8,338 nt of DNA from OCS116 cluster bacterium (GCA_002402005.2 NVUS02000029.1:1-8338); one strand, 5' to 3'; shown: positions 1 through 7,492, counted from the first letter of the stretch. The notes: generated from the letters alone by a model not told the origin. Program-made: numbers and translations.

Positions 1-1
1 C

Positions 2-1261
2 GGCACTAGTGTTGCCGATATCGAGCGCATACGCAATGTTGCCAAACATGTAAAACGCGAAATTGATGGCGGCAACCAAGTGGCCGTTGTGCTCAGCGCC
101 ATGTCAGGCACTACCAACCAGCTTGTTGAGTGGACGCGTGAAGCCAGTCCCATGCATGATGCGCGCGAATATGATGCCATCGTCGCCTCCGGCGAGCAAA
201 TCACCATCGGGCTTTTGTCAGTCATTCTGCAATCTATGGGCGTCAATGCAAGATCTTGGCTCGGCTGGCAAATCCCCATCAAAACCTCCAACGTCCACGG
301 CGCCGCCCGCATCGAAGATATCGACGGTTCAGACATTATAAAACGTATGCAAGATGAAAGCCAAGTCGCCGTCATAGCCGGCTTCCAAGGCTTGGCAGAT
401 GATGGCCGCATCACCACATTAGGCCGCGGCGGGTCAGACACCACAGCAGTGGCCATTGCCGCCGCCATCAATGCCGACATTTGCGACATTTACACCGATG
501 TCGATGGCGTTTACACCACCGACCCGCGCATTGTGCCCAATGCCAAAAAGCTCAGCCGCATCTCTTACGAAGAAATGCTCGAAATGGCCTCTCTAGGTGC
601 CAAAGTTTTGCTCACCCGCTCGGTCGAATTGGCGATGATTCACAAAGTGCGCCTCGCGGTGCGCTCCAGCTTCGAAGACCCCGAAACCGCACGCCCAACC
701 CGCGATAGCGATTTCACAAATTTAAAAACAGGCATTAGCAATCACCCAGGCACACTGGTCTGTGATGAGGACGAAATTATGGAACAAGAACTTGTAAGCG
801 GCATCACTTATTCAAAAGATGAAGCCAAAGTCACATTGGTCAATATATCCGACAAACCCGGCATTTCGGCGCGTATTTTCACGCCATTGTCCGAAGCCAA
901 TGTCAATGTCGATATGATTGTGCAAAATGTCTCCGAAGATGGCAAATATACCAATATGACATTCACTGTGCCCGAAGGCGATCTAAACAAAGCGCTTAAA
1001 GTGATAAAAGACAATGAAGACAATATCGGCTACGAAAAAATCATCTCTGCCACCGCCATTGTTAAAATTTCGGTCATTGGTGTGGGCATGCGCTCACATG
1101 CCGGCGTGGCAGCAAAAATGTTCGAAACTTTGGCCAAAAAAGGCATCAATATCATCGCCATCACCACCAGCGAAATCAAGGTCAGTGTGCTGATCGATGC
1201 CGAATATATCGAGCTTGCCGTGCGCGCCTTACATACCGCTTATGATTTGGATGTGAATTAA
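2..1261 (+). CDS. lysC: Aspartate kinase (aspartokinase), 5'-truncated by window
   Basis: Phosphorylates L-aspartate with ATP, the first cytoplasmic step toward lysine/diaminopimelate, threonine, methionine and isoleucine. The reading frame is open from base 2, and the first visible residues, GTSV, are the second half of the family's KFGGTSV nucleotide-binding motif. Only about nine N-terminal residues are therefore missing, and the first in-window start codon (GTG at 80) is not the true start. 419 codons are visible. The kinase domain shows VASGEQ, GRGGSDTTA (from about base 422) and TDVDGVYTTDPR (from about 497). Two ACT domains follow: one from AKVTLVNISDKPG (about 825-1020) and one from KISVIGVGMRSHAG to the end (about 1063-1258). 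This tandem-ACT architecture is the lysine- or lysine-plus-threonine-inhibited monofunctional type, with no homoserine dehydrogenase fused. It ends in TAA. Identity is near certain; the precise effector is inferred from the family. Confidence 0.97.
   Translation, partial: GTSVADIERIRNVAKHVKREIDGGNQVAVVLSAMSGTTNQLVEWTREASPMHDAREYDAIVASGEQITIGLLSVILQSMGVNARSWLGWQIPIKTSNVHGAARIEDIDGSDIIKRMQDESQVAVIAGFQGLADDGRITTLGRGGSDTTAVAIAAAINADICDIYTDVDGVYTTDPRIVPNAKKLSRISYEEMLEMASLGAKVLLTRSVELAMIHKVRLAVRSSFEDPETARPTRDSDFTNLKTGISNHPGTLVCDEDEIMEQELVSGITYSKDEAKVTLVNISDKPGISARIFTPLSEANVNVDMIVQNVSEDGKYTNMTFTVPEGDLNKALKVIKDNEDNIGYEKIISATAIVKISVIGVGMRSHAGVAAKMFETLAKKGINIIAITTSEIKVSVLIDAEYIELAVRALHTAYDLDVN
767..781 (+). 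promoter_or_regulatory. Possible internal ribosome binding site and ATG for an aspartokinase beta subunit
   Basis: GAGG at 767-770 lies 8 nt before an in-frame ATG at 779-781 inside lysC. Translation from here would give a 160-residue protein beginning MEQELVSGITYSKDEAKVTL that contains both ACT domains and no kinase domain. This is the position of the internal start known in Corynebacterium glutamicum and Bacillus subtilis lysC, where an in-phase overlapping gene makes the regulatory beta subunit. The DEDEIMEQ protein context is common in alphaproteobacterial homologues, so the SD match could be a by-product of coding constraint. Use of this start is an inference. Confidence 0.4.
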
Positions 1262-1290
1262 TTTACATTTGACTTTAATCGCTATATAAT
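1262..1290 (+). promoter_or_regulatory. Predicted sigma-70-type promoter for ptsP
   Basis: TTTACA at 1262-1267 (5 of 6 matches to TTGACA) is followed after exactly 17 nt by a perfect TATAAT at 1285-1290. The -35 hexamer begins on the base after the lysC TAA. Transcription would start near 1296-1298, giving a leader of about 60 nt before ptsP. This suggests ptsP can be transcribed independently of lysC. A TTGACT at 1269-1274 is also present but lies only 10 nt from the -10. Confidence 0.7.
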
Positions 1291-1341
1291 GAAACAAGCG
1301 GCGGCGCGAATCGATTAAAATTCAAAGTAGAAGCTCATAAA

Positions 1342-1358
1342 AAGAAGGCCACAACTTG
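1342..1358 (+). promoter_or_regulatory. Shine-Dalgarno and TTG start of ptsP
   Basis: AAGAAGG at 1342-1348 is 7 nt upstream of TTG at 1356-1358. No ATG or GTG in frame lies near this site, and the next in-frame Met (residue 29) has no comparable SD, so TTG is the best-supported start. Confidence 0.75.
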
Positions 1359-3737
1359 AGTGATCGTGATCAAAATAACCTACCTCCTTCAACTGCGGGG
1401 GCAGCACCTGCTGTCGTCAGCGTCGAATCTGGCCAACCGATGACCACTCTATCCGCCGGTCCACAACAAATCCTGCGCAATCTACGCGAGATTATGAACA
1501 ATAAAGAAGATGATGACCAAACCCGTTTGGACAAAATCACCTTATTGGTATCCTCCAATATGGAAACTCAAGTTTGCTCCATCTATCTAGTGCTCGACAC
1601 CGGCGAATTGGAACTTTTCGCCACCGAAGGCTTAAATAAAGACGCGGTTCACACCACCAAAATGCCGGCCGGCCGTGGTTTGGTCAGCTATATTGCCAAA
1701 ACCGCCGATCATCTAAACCTTCCCAATGCCAGATCACATCCCAATTTCATGTATTTACCCGAAACTGGCGAAGACATTTATCATAGTTTTTTGGGCGTGC
1801 CGATTCTAAAACATGGCATCTCAATCGGCGTTCTGACAGTGCAAAATAGAAGCATGCGTATTTATTCCGAGGAAGAATGCGAAGTTTTATTCACCGTCTC
1901 TATGTTGCTGGCCGAGGTCATCTCAACCAGCAAGAGCATCAGCCTATCCGGTGTGATCGGTGGCCAAAATGACCGACCAGAAATTGTCGATGCCACTCAC
2001 AGCATGCCGGTTAACCTCAAAGGCATTTCATTTTCCAGCGGCATCGCCATTGGCCATGTGGTATTGCATCAACCGCGCATTAAAATCACCAACCTCATGT
2101 CAGATGATGTGCAGGCCGAGCACAAACGCCTCAGCCAAGCCATCCGCACCTTACGCGCTTCAATTGCCGATATGTTGGAACATCCAGATCTGGCCCGCAC
2201 CGGCGAGCATCGCGATATACTCGAAACCTTTTTAATGTTCGCCAATGACCGTGGTTGGAAACGCAAAATACACGAAGCCTTAACCCAAGGCATCACCGCC
2301 GAAATTGCGGTCGAAAAAGTGCAAATCTCCACCCGCGCCCGCATGTTGCGCCAAACCGACCCTTATTTGCGCGAACGTTTGCATGATTTGGATGATTTGG
2401 GCAACCGCCTGTTGCGCATTTTAACCAACAATCAATCAACCTCAGTCACCGCCGAATTACCTGACGACACCATTTTGGTGGCGCGGAATTTAGGTCCGGC
2501 TGAATTGCTCGATTATGACCAGAATAAATTAAAAGGCCTAGTGCTCGAAGAAGGCGCTGCCAACAGCCACGCCGGCATAGTGGCGCGGGCTTTGGGCATA
2601 CCTGCCATTGGCGGGGTTACCGATATTTTCAACTATATCGAGCAAGATGATCCGGTCATCATCGATGCCGAAACTGCCGAGCTATATTTGCGGCCGCGTA
2701 ATGAAATTCTCAACAGTTTCATCGATAAAAAAGCCCTATTTGCCGAAAAACAACAAGAATATGCCAAAATTCGCCAATTGCCGGCCAAATCAATCGACCA
2801 ACAATATATCAATCTGATGATCAATGCCGGCCTCGATGCCGATTTGGAACATTTTGAAGAAAGCGGCGCCCAAGGCATTGGCCTCTACCGCACCGAAGTG
2901 CAACTCATGTTGCTGTCCAAATATCCCGGCAAACAAGCGCTCACTGCCAATTATAAAAAAGTTTTTGAGCATTTGGGCAAAAAAAGCATCACCTTCCGTA
3001 CCTTCGATGTTGGCGGCGATAAAGTCTTGCCCTATATCAGAAGCACCAAAGAAGAAAATCCGGCATTGGGCTGGCGCGCCATCCGTATGGCGCTCGATCG
3101 TCCGGGCCTATTTCGCCATCAATTACGCGCCTTACTCACCGCCGCCCGCGGCCACGAGTTAAACATCATGTTTCCAATGGTTGCCGATATTTCTGAATTT
3201 CGCGAAGCCAAAAAATTTGTCGAGGCCGAACAAGCCATTTTAGAATCCAAAAACATCGGCACTCCAACCAAAGTCAATCTCGGTGTGATGATCGAAGTGC
3301 CGGCGCTTTTATGGCAATTGCCAGCTTTGTTTAAAGAGGTCGATTTTGCCTCGGTTGGCAGCAATGATTTGTTGCAATTCACCTACGCTGCCGATCGTGG
3401 CAATCCTTTATTGCAAGGCCGTTACCACAGCCTCGCCACCCCAGTGCTCAATATGTTACGCACCATTGTCGTGGCGGCTGATGCGGCAAACATTCCTTTG
3501 TCACTATGTGGCGAAATTGCTGGCAAACCAAAATTGGCTTTGGCACTGTTAGGCATTGGCTTTAAAAATCTTTCAATGAACAGCGCCTCAGTTGGCCCGG
3601 TTAAGATGATGGTCAGGTCATTGAATGTCGAAAAATTTAGCACATTTTTAAATGAACATTTAGATCGTGACAGCGAAGGTATAAATGACATAATTTCCGA
3701 CTATATTGCAGAAAATAACATAAAAATAAGTGTTTAG
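1356..3737 (+). CDS. ptsP: Nitrogen PTS enzyme I (PEP-protein phosphotransferase, EI-Ntr) with N-terminal GAF domain
   Basis: Cytoplasmic first enzyme of the nitrogen-related phosphotransferase system. It takes phosphate from PEP onto a histidine and passes it to NPr (PtsO), then EIIA-Ntr (PtsN). The 793 residues show, in order: a low-complexity Pro/Ala leader (1-35); a GAF sensor domain (about 45-190, with ending SFLGVPILKHGISIGVLTVQ); the EI N-terminal region (about 221-345, starting LKGISFSSGIAIG); the PEP-utiliser mobile domain with catalytic H405 in NSHAGIVARALGIPAIGG; and the PEP-binding TIM barrel (about 470-760). The barrel carries GIGLYRTE, RTFDVGGDK, DFASVGSNDLLQFTYAADRGN and catalytic C718 in SLCGEIAG. 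All key residues are intact. In other alphaproteobacteria the GAF domain of EI-Ntr responds to glutamine and links nitrogen status to PTS-Ntr phosphorylation; that role here is inferred. The GAF domain separates it from sugar-PTS enzyme I. It ends in TAG. Confidence 0.96.
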   Translation: MSDRDQNNLPPSTAGAAPAVVSVESGQPMTTLSAGPQQILRNLREIMNNKEDDDQTRLDKITLLVSSNMETQVCSIYLVLDTGELELFATEGLNKDAVHTTKMPAGRGLVSYIAKTADHLNLPNARSHPNFMYLPETGEDIYHSFLGVPILKHGISIGVLTVQNRSMRIYSEEECEVLFTVSMLLAEVISTSKSISLSGVIGGQNDRPEIVDATHSMPVNLKGISFSSGIAIGHVVLHQPRIKITNLMSDDVQAEHKRLSQAIRTLRASIADMLEHPDLARTGEHRDILETFLMFANDRGWKRKIHEALTQGITAEIAVEKVQISTRARMLRQTDPYLRERLHDLDDLGNRLLRILTNNQSTSVTAELPDDTILVARNLGPAELLDYDQNKLKGLVLEEGAANSHAGIVARALGIPAIGGVTDIFNYIEQDDPVIIDAETAELYLRPRNEILNSFIDKKALFAEKQQEYAKIRQLPAKSIDQQYINLMINAGLDADLEHFEESGAQGIGLYRTEVQLMLLSKYPGKQALTANYKKVFEHLGKKSITFRTFDVGGDKVLPYIRSTKEENPALGWRAIRMALDRPGLFRHQLRALLTAARGHELNIMFPMVADISEFREAKKFVEAEQAILESKNIGTPTKVNLGVMIEVPALLWQLPALFKEVDFASVGSNDLLQFTYAADRGNPLLQGRYHSLATPVLNMLRTIVVAADAANIPLSLCGEIAGKPKLALALLGIGFKNLSMNSASVGPVKMMVRSLNVEKFSTFLNEHLDRDSEGINDIISDYIAENNIKISV

Positions 3738-3750
3738 ATGGCATCTATAA

Positions 3751-3759
3751 CTATATAAT
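3751..3759 (+). promoter_or_regulatory. Possible -10 element upstream of the rodZ-like gene
   Basis: CTATATAAT at 3751-3759 contains a perfect TATAAT (3754-3759) and is identical over 9 nt to the -10 region of the ptsP promoter. No good -35 partner is visible at 16-18 nt; TTTAGA at 3733-3738 is a 4 of 6 match but only 15 nt away and overlaps the ptsP stop. The 105-nt gap 3738-3842 is clearly AT-rich, which fits a promoter region, but the call rests on the -10 alone. Confidence 0.35.
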
Positions 3760-3765
3760 TACCAT

Positions 3766-3786
3766 ACCAGAGCAAAAAAAACTGGT
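3766..3786 (+). other. Small inverted repeat (ACCAG / CTGGT) between ptsP and rodZ-like gene
   Basis: ACCAG (3766-3770) and CTGGT (3782-3786) form a 5-bp stem around an 11-nt A-rich loop. It lacks a strong GC stem and a clean U-run, so it is a poor intrinsic terminator. If the TATAAT at 3754 is used, it would lie at the very 5' end of the rodZ-like transcript. The same arms occur upstream of the DUF4167 gene. Confidence 0.35.
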
Positions 3787-3842
3787 CTTAAGTCTTTATT
3801 TATCTTACTAATAAGTCCGAATTATATTTACAAAGCCCAATT

Positions 3843-5453
3843 ATGTCAGATAATAGTAATATAGACCCACACTCTGCCTTAACAAGCCTTTGGCCAAGTG
3901 ACACAGAAGAGAGTAAAAAATTGGCCGAAGAAAAGCAGATCAAACGTCAAAACCTAACCGATCTCGGCAACCAGTTCAAACAAGCCCGCGAAGCGCTCGG
4001 TTATAACATTTCCGATTTAGATGAACATACCGGCTTGTCTTTCACCGAATTAGAAGCTCTGGAGCAAGGCCTGTTTCAACATATTGAACAGCAGGATTAT
4101 GTCGACTATTATGTGCATACCTATGCGGCTTTGCTCAGCCTAGATGCCGATGAAATATTGGCCAATTTCAAACAAAATTATTATCAAACCGAAGCTGCAT
4201 CTGACGACGAAGCCCAAAATACTAACGATATAGACATTCATGACGAAAGCCAATATGAAGACGCTTTTGCCGAAGAAGCCCGCAAAACGTTAGAAGCGCT
4301 CGACGCTTCAGACGTCAACGCACTGCAAGCCGCCAATCAGCTCGAAATCGAACAGGATGCGGCACAAGGCATCCATACCGAACTAGCTGGTGAGCCAGAA
4401 ACCACAGATTCACAACCCGTTGATACTGCTCAAACCGAACCAACTGAGCCCGCTACAACATCAGAAACATCAGAGCCACACTCTTTGCAGGCCGATGCCA
4501 ATCACGAACCCATCACATCAAACCATAATTTACAACAATCCAAACCGTTCCCTTGGCTTAAATTGGTTGCATCATTCGGCATTGTTTTGCTGGTCGCCGG
4601 CGCGGCCTATTATGCCAATTTAAAATTTGGTTCTGGCCAAACCAGCGATCCAGCCACTGAAAATGCCGCCAGTTTAACCGACAATAGCGTCAGCATTGTT
4701 AAAGATGGCGAACGCGTGCCCGAAGGCCAAAAAGCCAAAAAAATTGGTGTCTTGGAAAGCAAAATCATCACCCAAGGCTCCAACGATCTAAACGCCCCCA
4801 CCGCCGAAATGATACAAAAACCCTTGGTGCTGATTGGCGAAACCGCCAGCGATATAAATGATGAAATCATCGAACAAGCTCAAGACATTGTCAAACAAGC
4901 CTCCGACAATATCGGCGACATCATCAGCGATGCTGGCAATGACAGCGCGGCAAAAGACGCCGTCGAAACAGCCACCGAAAAAGTGACAGAAGTGGCCAAA
5001 GTGATCAATGAAGATTTAGCCAAAGCCAGCGAGCTGGCCAAAGCTGCCGAGGCCACCAAAACCGCAACTGAAGCTGCTGCCGCCGAATTGGCACAAAAAA
5101 CTGTGGCCGAAAAACCAGCCGAAACCGAGGCCGACAACGGGCAATTGCCCGAAGACCCGATCAAAGAAGCGCTGGCTCAATTGCCAAGTGACAATAGTAA
5201 ATATAGCTTACACGCCACCGCAAATAGCTGGGTATTGATCGAAGATGATGCCGCTCAAATCCTATTTTCAGGCGAGTTAACCCCCGAAAAAATCGTCACT
5301 TTGCCAAAAATTACCGGCGTGATCATTTCATTGGGTGACGCGGGCGTGATAGAGGTTTATAAAGGCAAACAATTACTAGGTAAATTGGGTGCAAAAGACG
5401 AAACGCTTGACCTCGTTTCGGTTGAACAACGCTTTAACCAAATTTCAAATTAG
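3843..5453 (+). CDS. rodZ: RodZ-like bitopic membrane protein: HTH_25, one TM helix, DUF4115
   Basis: Likely the cytoskeletal membrane protein RodZ, which in other bacteria binds MreB through its N-terminal helix-turn-helix domain and supports rod shape and peptidoglycan synthesis. Seen in the 536 residues: an acidic N-terminus; a RodZ-type HTH domain (about 38-110, from LTDLGNQFKQAREALGYNIS to LDADEILANFKQNY); a long acidic, Gln/Thr/Glu-rich cytoplasmic linker (about 111-233); one hydrophobic membrane helix (about 238-258, WLKLVASFGIVLLVAGAAYYA); a long Ala/Glu/Lys-rich, probably helical linker (about 330-435); and a C-terminal DUF4115 domain (about 453-530, with ATANSWVLIEDD and a GDAGVIEVYKGKQLLGKLG stretch). 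There is no signal peptide; topology is N-in. The ATG at 3843 has only a weak SD (ACAAAG). It is much longer than typical RodZ (around 300-350 residues) because of the two linkers. It lies between ptsP and prfA and ends in TAG. The domain assignment is strong; the shape role is inferred. Confidence 0.85.
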   Translation: MSDNSNIDPHSALTSLWPSDTEESKKLAEEKQIKRQNLTDLGNQFKQAREALGYNISDLDEHTGLSFTELEALEQGLFQHIEQQDYVDYYVHTYAALLSLDADEILANFKQNYYQTEAASDDEAQNTNDIDIHDESQYEDAFAEEARKTLEALDASDVNALQAANQLEIEQDAAQGIHTELAGEPETTDSQPVDTAQTEPTEPATTSETSEPHSLQADANHEPITSNHNLQQSKPFPWLKLVASFGIVLLVAGAAYYANLKFGSGQTSDPATENAASLTDNSVSIVKDGERVPEGQKAKKIGVLESKIITQGSNDLNAPTAEMIQKPLVLIGETASDINDEIIEQAQDIVKQASDNIGDIISDAGNDSAAKDAVETATEKVTEVAKVINEDLAKASELAKAAEATKTATEAAAAELAQKTVAEKPAETEADNGQLPEDPIKEALAQLPSDNSKYSLHATANSWVLIEDDAAQILFSGELTPEKIVTLPKITGVIISLGDAGVIEVYKGKQLLGKLGAKDETLDLVSVEQRFNQISN

Positions 5454-5471
5454 AGAGTTCGCTCTGCGTCT

Positions 5472-5483
5472 TCACCAAGGTGA
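5472..5483 (+). other. Perfect short inverted repeat over the upstream prfA start candidates
   Basis: TCACC-AA-GGTGA covers the only SD-like AAGG, the GTG at 5480 and the A of the ATG at 5483. As RNA it would fold at most into a 4-bp stem with a CAAG loop. Just upstream, AGAG-TTCG-CTCT (5454-5465), starting right after the rodZ-like stop, is another 4-bp stem with a TTCG loop. Neither is followed by a U-run, so neither is called as a terminator. Confidence 0.3.
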
Positions 5484-5506
5484 TGGCTGCATTGCCAGAG
5501 ATAAAT

Positions 5507-6586
5507 ATGATTAAACAAGAAAAAATCGATCAATTGCTCAGCCGGTTTGACGCAATCGAATCCGAATTGTCATCTGGCCCACCTGCCGAAAAACTCATTG
5601 CCCTATCAAAAGAACATGCCGATCTATCACCGGTGATCGAAATGTTGCGAAAAATCGTCAGCGCACGTGACGAAATTTCCGATCTCAAAGAAATTTTGGC
5701 CGATAAAGATTCCGATGCCGAAATGACCGAAATGGCCAAAGAAGAAATTCTTGATCTAGAAAAAACCCTGCCAAATCTAGAGCATGATTTGCAAATCCAA
5801 CTGCTGCCCAAAGACATGGCCGATGAGAAAAACGCCATTCTCGAAATCCGTGCCGGCACTGGTGGCGATGAAGCCGCGCTTTTCGCCGGCGATTTATTTC
5901 GCATGTATCAACGCTATGCAAGCCTCAATGGCTGGAAGGTCGAAACCATGTCCGCCAGCTCATCCGAACGCGGCGGCTATAAAGAGATCATCGCCTCGGT
6001 CACTGGCAAAGGCGTATTTGCCAAGCTAAAATACGAATCTGGCGTGCACCGTGTGCAACGTGTGCCCTCCACCGAATCTGGCGGGCGGGTGCATACATCT
6101 GCCGCCACAGTTGCAGTATTGCCCGAGGCCGAAGAAGTTGATGTTAAAATTGAGGATAAAGACCTGCGCATTGATGTATTCCGCGCTTCTGGCCCTGGCG
6201 GCCAGTCGGTCAATACCACCGACAGCGCGATCCGCATCACCCATTTACCCACCGGCATCGTGGTCATCCAACAAGATGAAAAAAGCCAACATAAAAACCG
6301 CGCCAAAGGCATGATGGTTTTGCGCTCACGCATTTATGAAGCCGAGAGACAACGCTTGCACGACATCAGAGCTGGCGATCGTAAAGAACAAGTCGGCTCA
6401 GGCGATCGCTCCGAACGCATCCGCACTTATAATTTCCCACAAGGCCGCGTATCCGATCATCGCATCAATCTCACACTTTATAAGCTGGATAAATTAATCG
6501 CCGGTGATGGCCTGCACGAAATGATCAACGCGCTGATTAATGACGATCAAGCCCGCAAACTCTCCGCTCTGCAAGATGAAATGTAG
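5507..6586 (+). CDS. prfA: Peptide chain release factor 1 (RF1)
   Basis: Recognises UAA and UAG in the ribosomal A site and triggers peptidyl-tRNA hydrolysis. With ATG 5507 the protein has 359 residues, the usual RF1 length, and key motifs fall almost on E. coli numbering: the codon-reading tripeptide is P187-S188-T189 (PAT in E. coli RF1) in HRVQRVPSTESGGRVHTSAATVAV, and the catalytic GGQ is 231-233 in FRASGPGGQSVNTTDSAIRITHLPTG. The PxT tripeptide, rather than SPF, makes it RF1 and not RF2. Upstream in-frame starts exist: ATG 5483 would add MAALPEIN, and its ALP resembles some alphaproteobacterial RF1 N-termini, but its only SD (AAGG, 5477-5480) is 2 nt away. ATG 5507 has a weak AGAG at 5497-5500 with 6-nt spacing. 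The start is therefore uncertain by 8-9 residues. The gene ends in UAG, a codon read by RF1 itself. It is followed 9 nt later by prmC, whose product methylates Q233. Confidence 0.96.
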   Translation: MIKQEKIDQLLSRFDAIESELSSGPPAEKLIALSKEHADLSPVIEMLRKIVSARDEISDLKEILADKDSDAEMTEMAKEEILDLEKTLPNLEHDLQIQLLPKDMADEKNAILEIRAGTGGDEAALFAGDLFRMYQRYASLNGWKVETMSASSSERGGYKEIIASVTGKGVFAKLKYESGVHRVQRVPSTESGGRVHTSAATVAVLPEAEEVDVKIEDKDLRIDVFRASGPGGQSVNTTDSAIRITHLPTGIVVIQQDEKSQHKNRAKGMMVLRSRIYEAERQRLHDIRAGDRKEQVGSGDRSERIRTYNFPQGRVSDHRINLTLYKLDKLIAGDGLHEMINALINDDQARKLSALQDEM

Positions 6587-6595
6587 CTTTTTGCC

Positions 6596-7492
6596 ATGCA
6601 TATTGAAAAATATCGTCAGCAGCTCACTCAAAAACTAAATGCAAATGGCAGCACCACTGCCGATCTAGACGCACGCTTACTGATCTGCCATTTTTTAGGC
6701 CTAGATTTCACCCAATTCATCATGCAGCAAAACCGACAACTGACCGGAGCTGAAATCAGCCAACTCAACGCCGCCGAACAGCAAGCTTTGGCGCATATGC
6801 CCATCTCGCGCATCATCAAAATCCGTGAATTTTGGGGCTTAGATTTCAGCATTAACGAGGATGTTTTAGACCCCCGCGCCGACAGCGAAATCCTCATCGA
6901 AACCCTATTACACTTTTGCCCACCCTCAGCAAAACCCCTAAGATTACTAGATTTAGGCACCGGCTCAGGCTGCCTGTTGCTCAGCCTTTTGCACGAATAT
7001 CAAGCCGCTACCGGCATCGGCGCAGATTTTTCGGCCAAAGCCCTAGACATCGCCAAGCTGAACGCCAAAAATTTAGGTCTTTCAAACCGCGCCGCTTTTA
7101 TCAAATCCGATTGGTTTGCGCAGGTCGAACCACAACAATTCGACATCATCCTCTCAAACCCACCCTATATCCCCCATGCCAACATCGCATCATTGGCCGA
7201 CAACGTAAAATTATACGACCCATTGTCAGCCCTAGATGGTGGCGATGATGGCCTAGACCCATACCGCATCATCACCCGCCAAGCCACGCAATATTTAAAA
7301 CCCGGCGGCCTGCTTATTTTCGAAATGGGTTATGATCAGGCCGATGGTTTATTTAATATTTTGCAACAATATGGCTTTAGTTCCGATGGTTTTGCCATGC
7401 CCAACGCAAATAACCACCCAACAGCAAAGCAAGGTTTGGGCTTTGATTTGGGTCATAACCCACGCATCATCATCAGTAAGCTAAATTCTTAA
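6596..7492 (+). CDS. prmC: Release factor glutamine N5-methyltransferase
   Basis: Transfers a methyl group from S-adenosylmethionine to the side-chain amide of the glutamine in the GGQ motif of release factors 1 and 2, raising termination efficiency. The 298 residues show the family's two-part plan: an N-terminal helical substrate-binding domain (about 1-95) with the expected PISRIIKIREFWGLDFSI and DPRADSEILIE segments, then a Rossmann methyltransferase domain with SAM motif I DLGTGSG (119-125) and the catalytic NPPY (188-191) in DIILSNPPYIP, which holds the substrate glutamine amide. FEMGYDQADGLFNIL and a C-terminal DLGHNPRIIISK follow the usual order. The length is slightly above E. coli PrmC (277). 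The start ATG is 9 nt after the prfA stop with no clear SD, consistent with translational coupling to prfA. The neighbouring substrate gene distinguishes it from the ribosomal-protein methyltransferase PrmB. Confidence 0.95.
   Translation: MHIEKYRQQLTQKLNANGSTTADLDARLLICHFLGLDFTQFIMQQNRQLTGAEISQLNAAEQQALAHMPISRIIKIREFWGLDFSINEDVLDPRADSEILIETLLHFCPPSAKPLRLLDLGTGSGCLLLSLLHEYQAATGIGADFSAKALDIAKLNAKNLGLSNRAAFIKSDWFAQVEPQQFDIILSNPPYIPHANIASLADNVKLYDPLSALDGGDDGLDPYRIITRQATQYLKPGGLLIFEMGYDQADGLFNILQQYGFSSDGFAMPNANNHPTAKQGLGFDLGHNPRIIISKLNS

Noticed and set aside
80..1261. lysC starting at GTG 80
   Set aside because: The frame is open to the window edge and the upstream residues GTSVADIERIRNVAKHVKRE are conserved aspartokinase sequence.
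1269..1274. TTGACT as the -35 box of the ptsP promoter
   Set aside because: It is only 10 nt from TATAAT; TTTACA at 1262-1267 has the correct 17-nt spacing.
3766..3800. Intrinsic terminator after ptsP
   Set aside because: The stem is only 5 bp with an A-rich loop, and the following sequence is a broken, not continuous, T-run.
4880..5164. Minus-strand Ala/Ser/Val-rich ORF opposite the rodZ-like linker
   Set aside because: Its low-complexity composition is explained by the antisense of the Ala/Glu/Lys-rich linker; no SD or family signature was seen.
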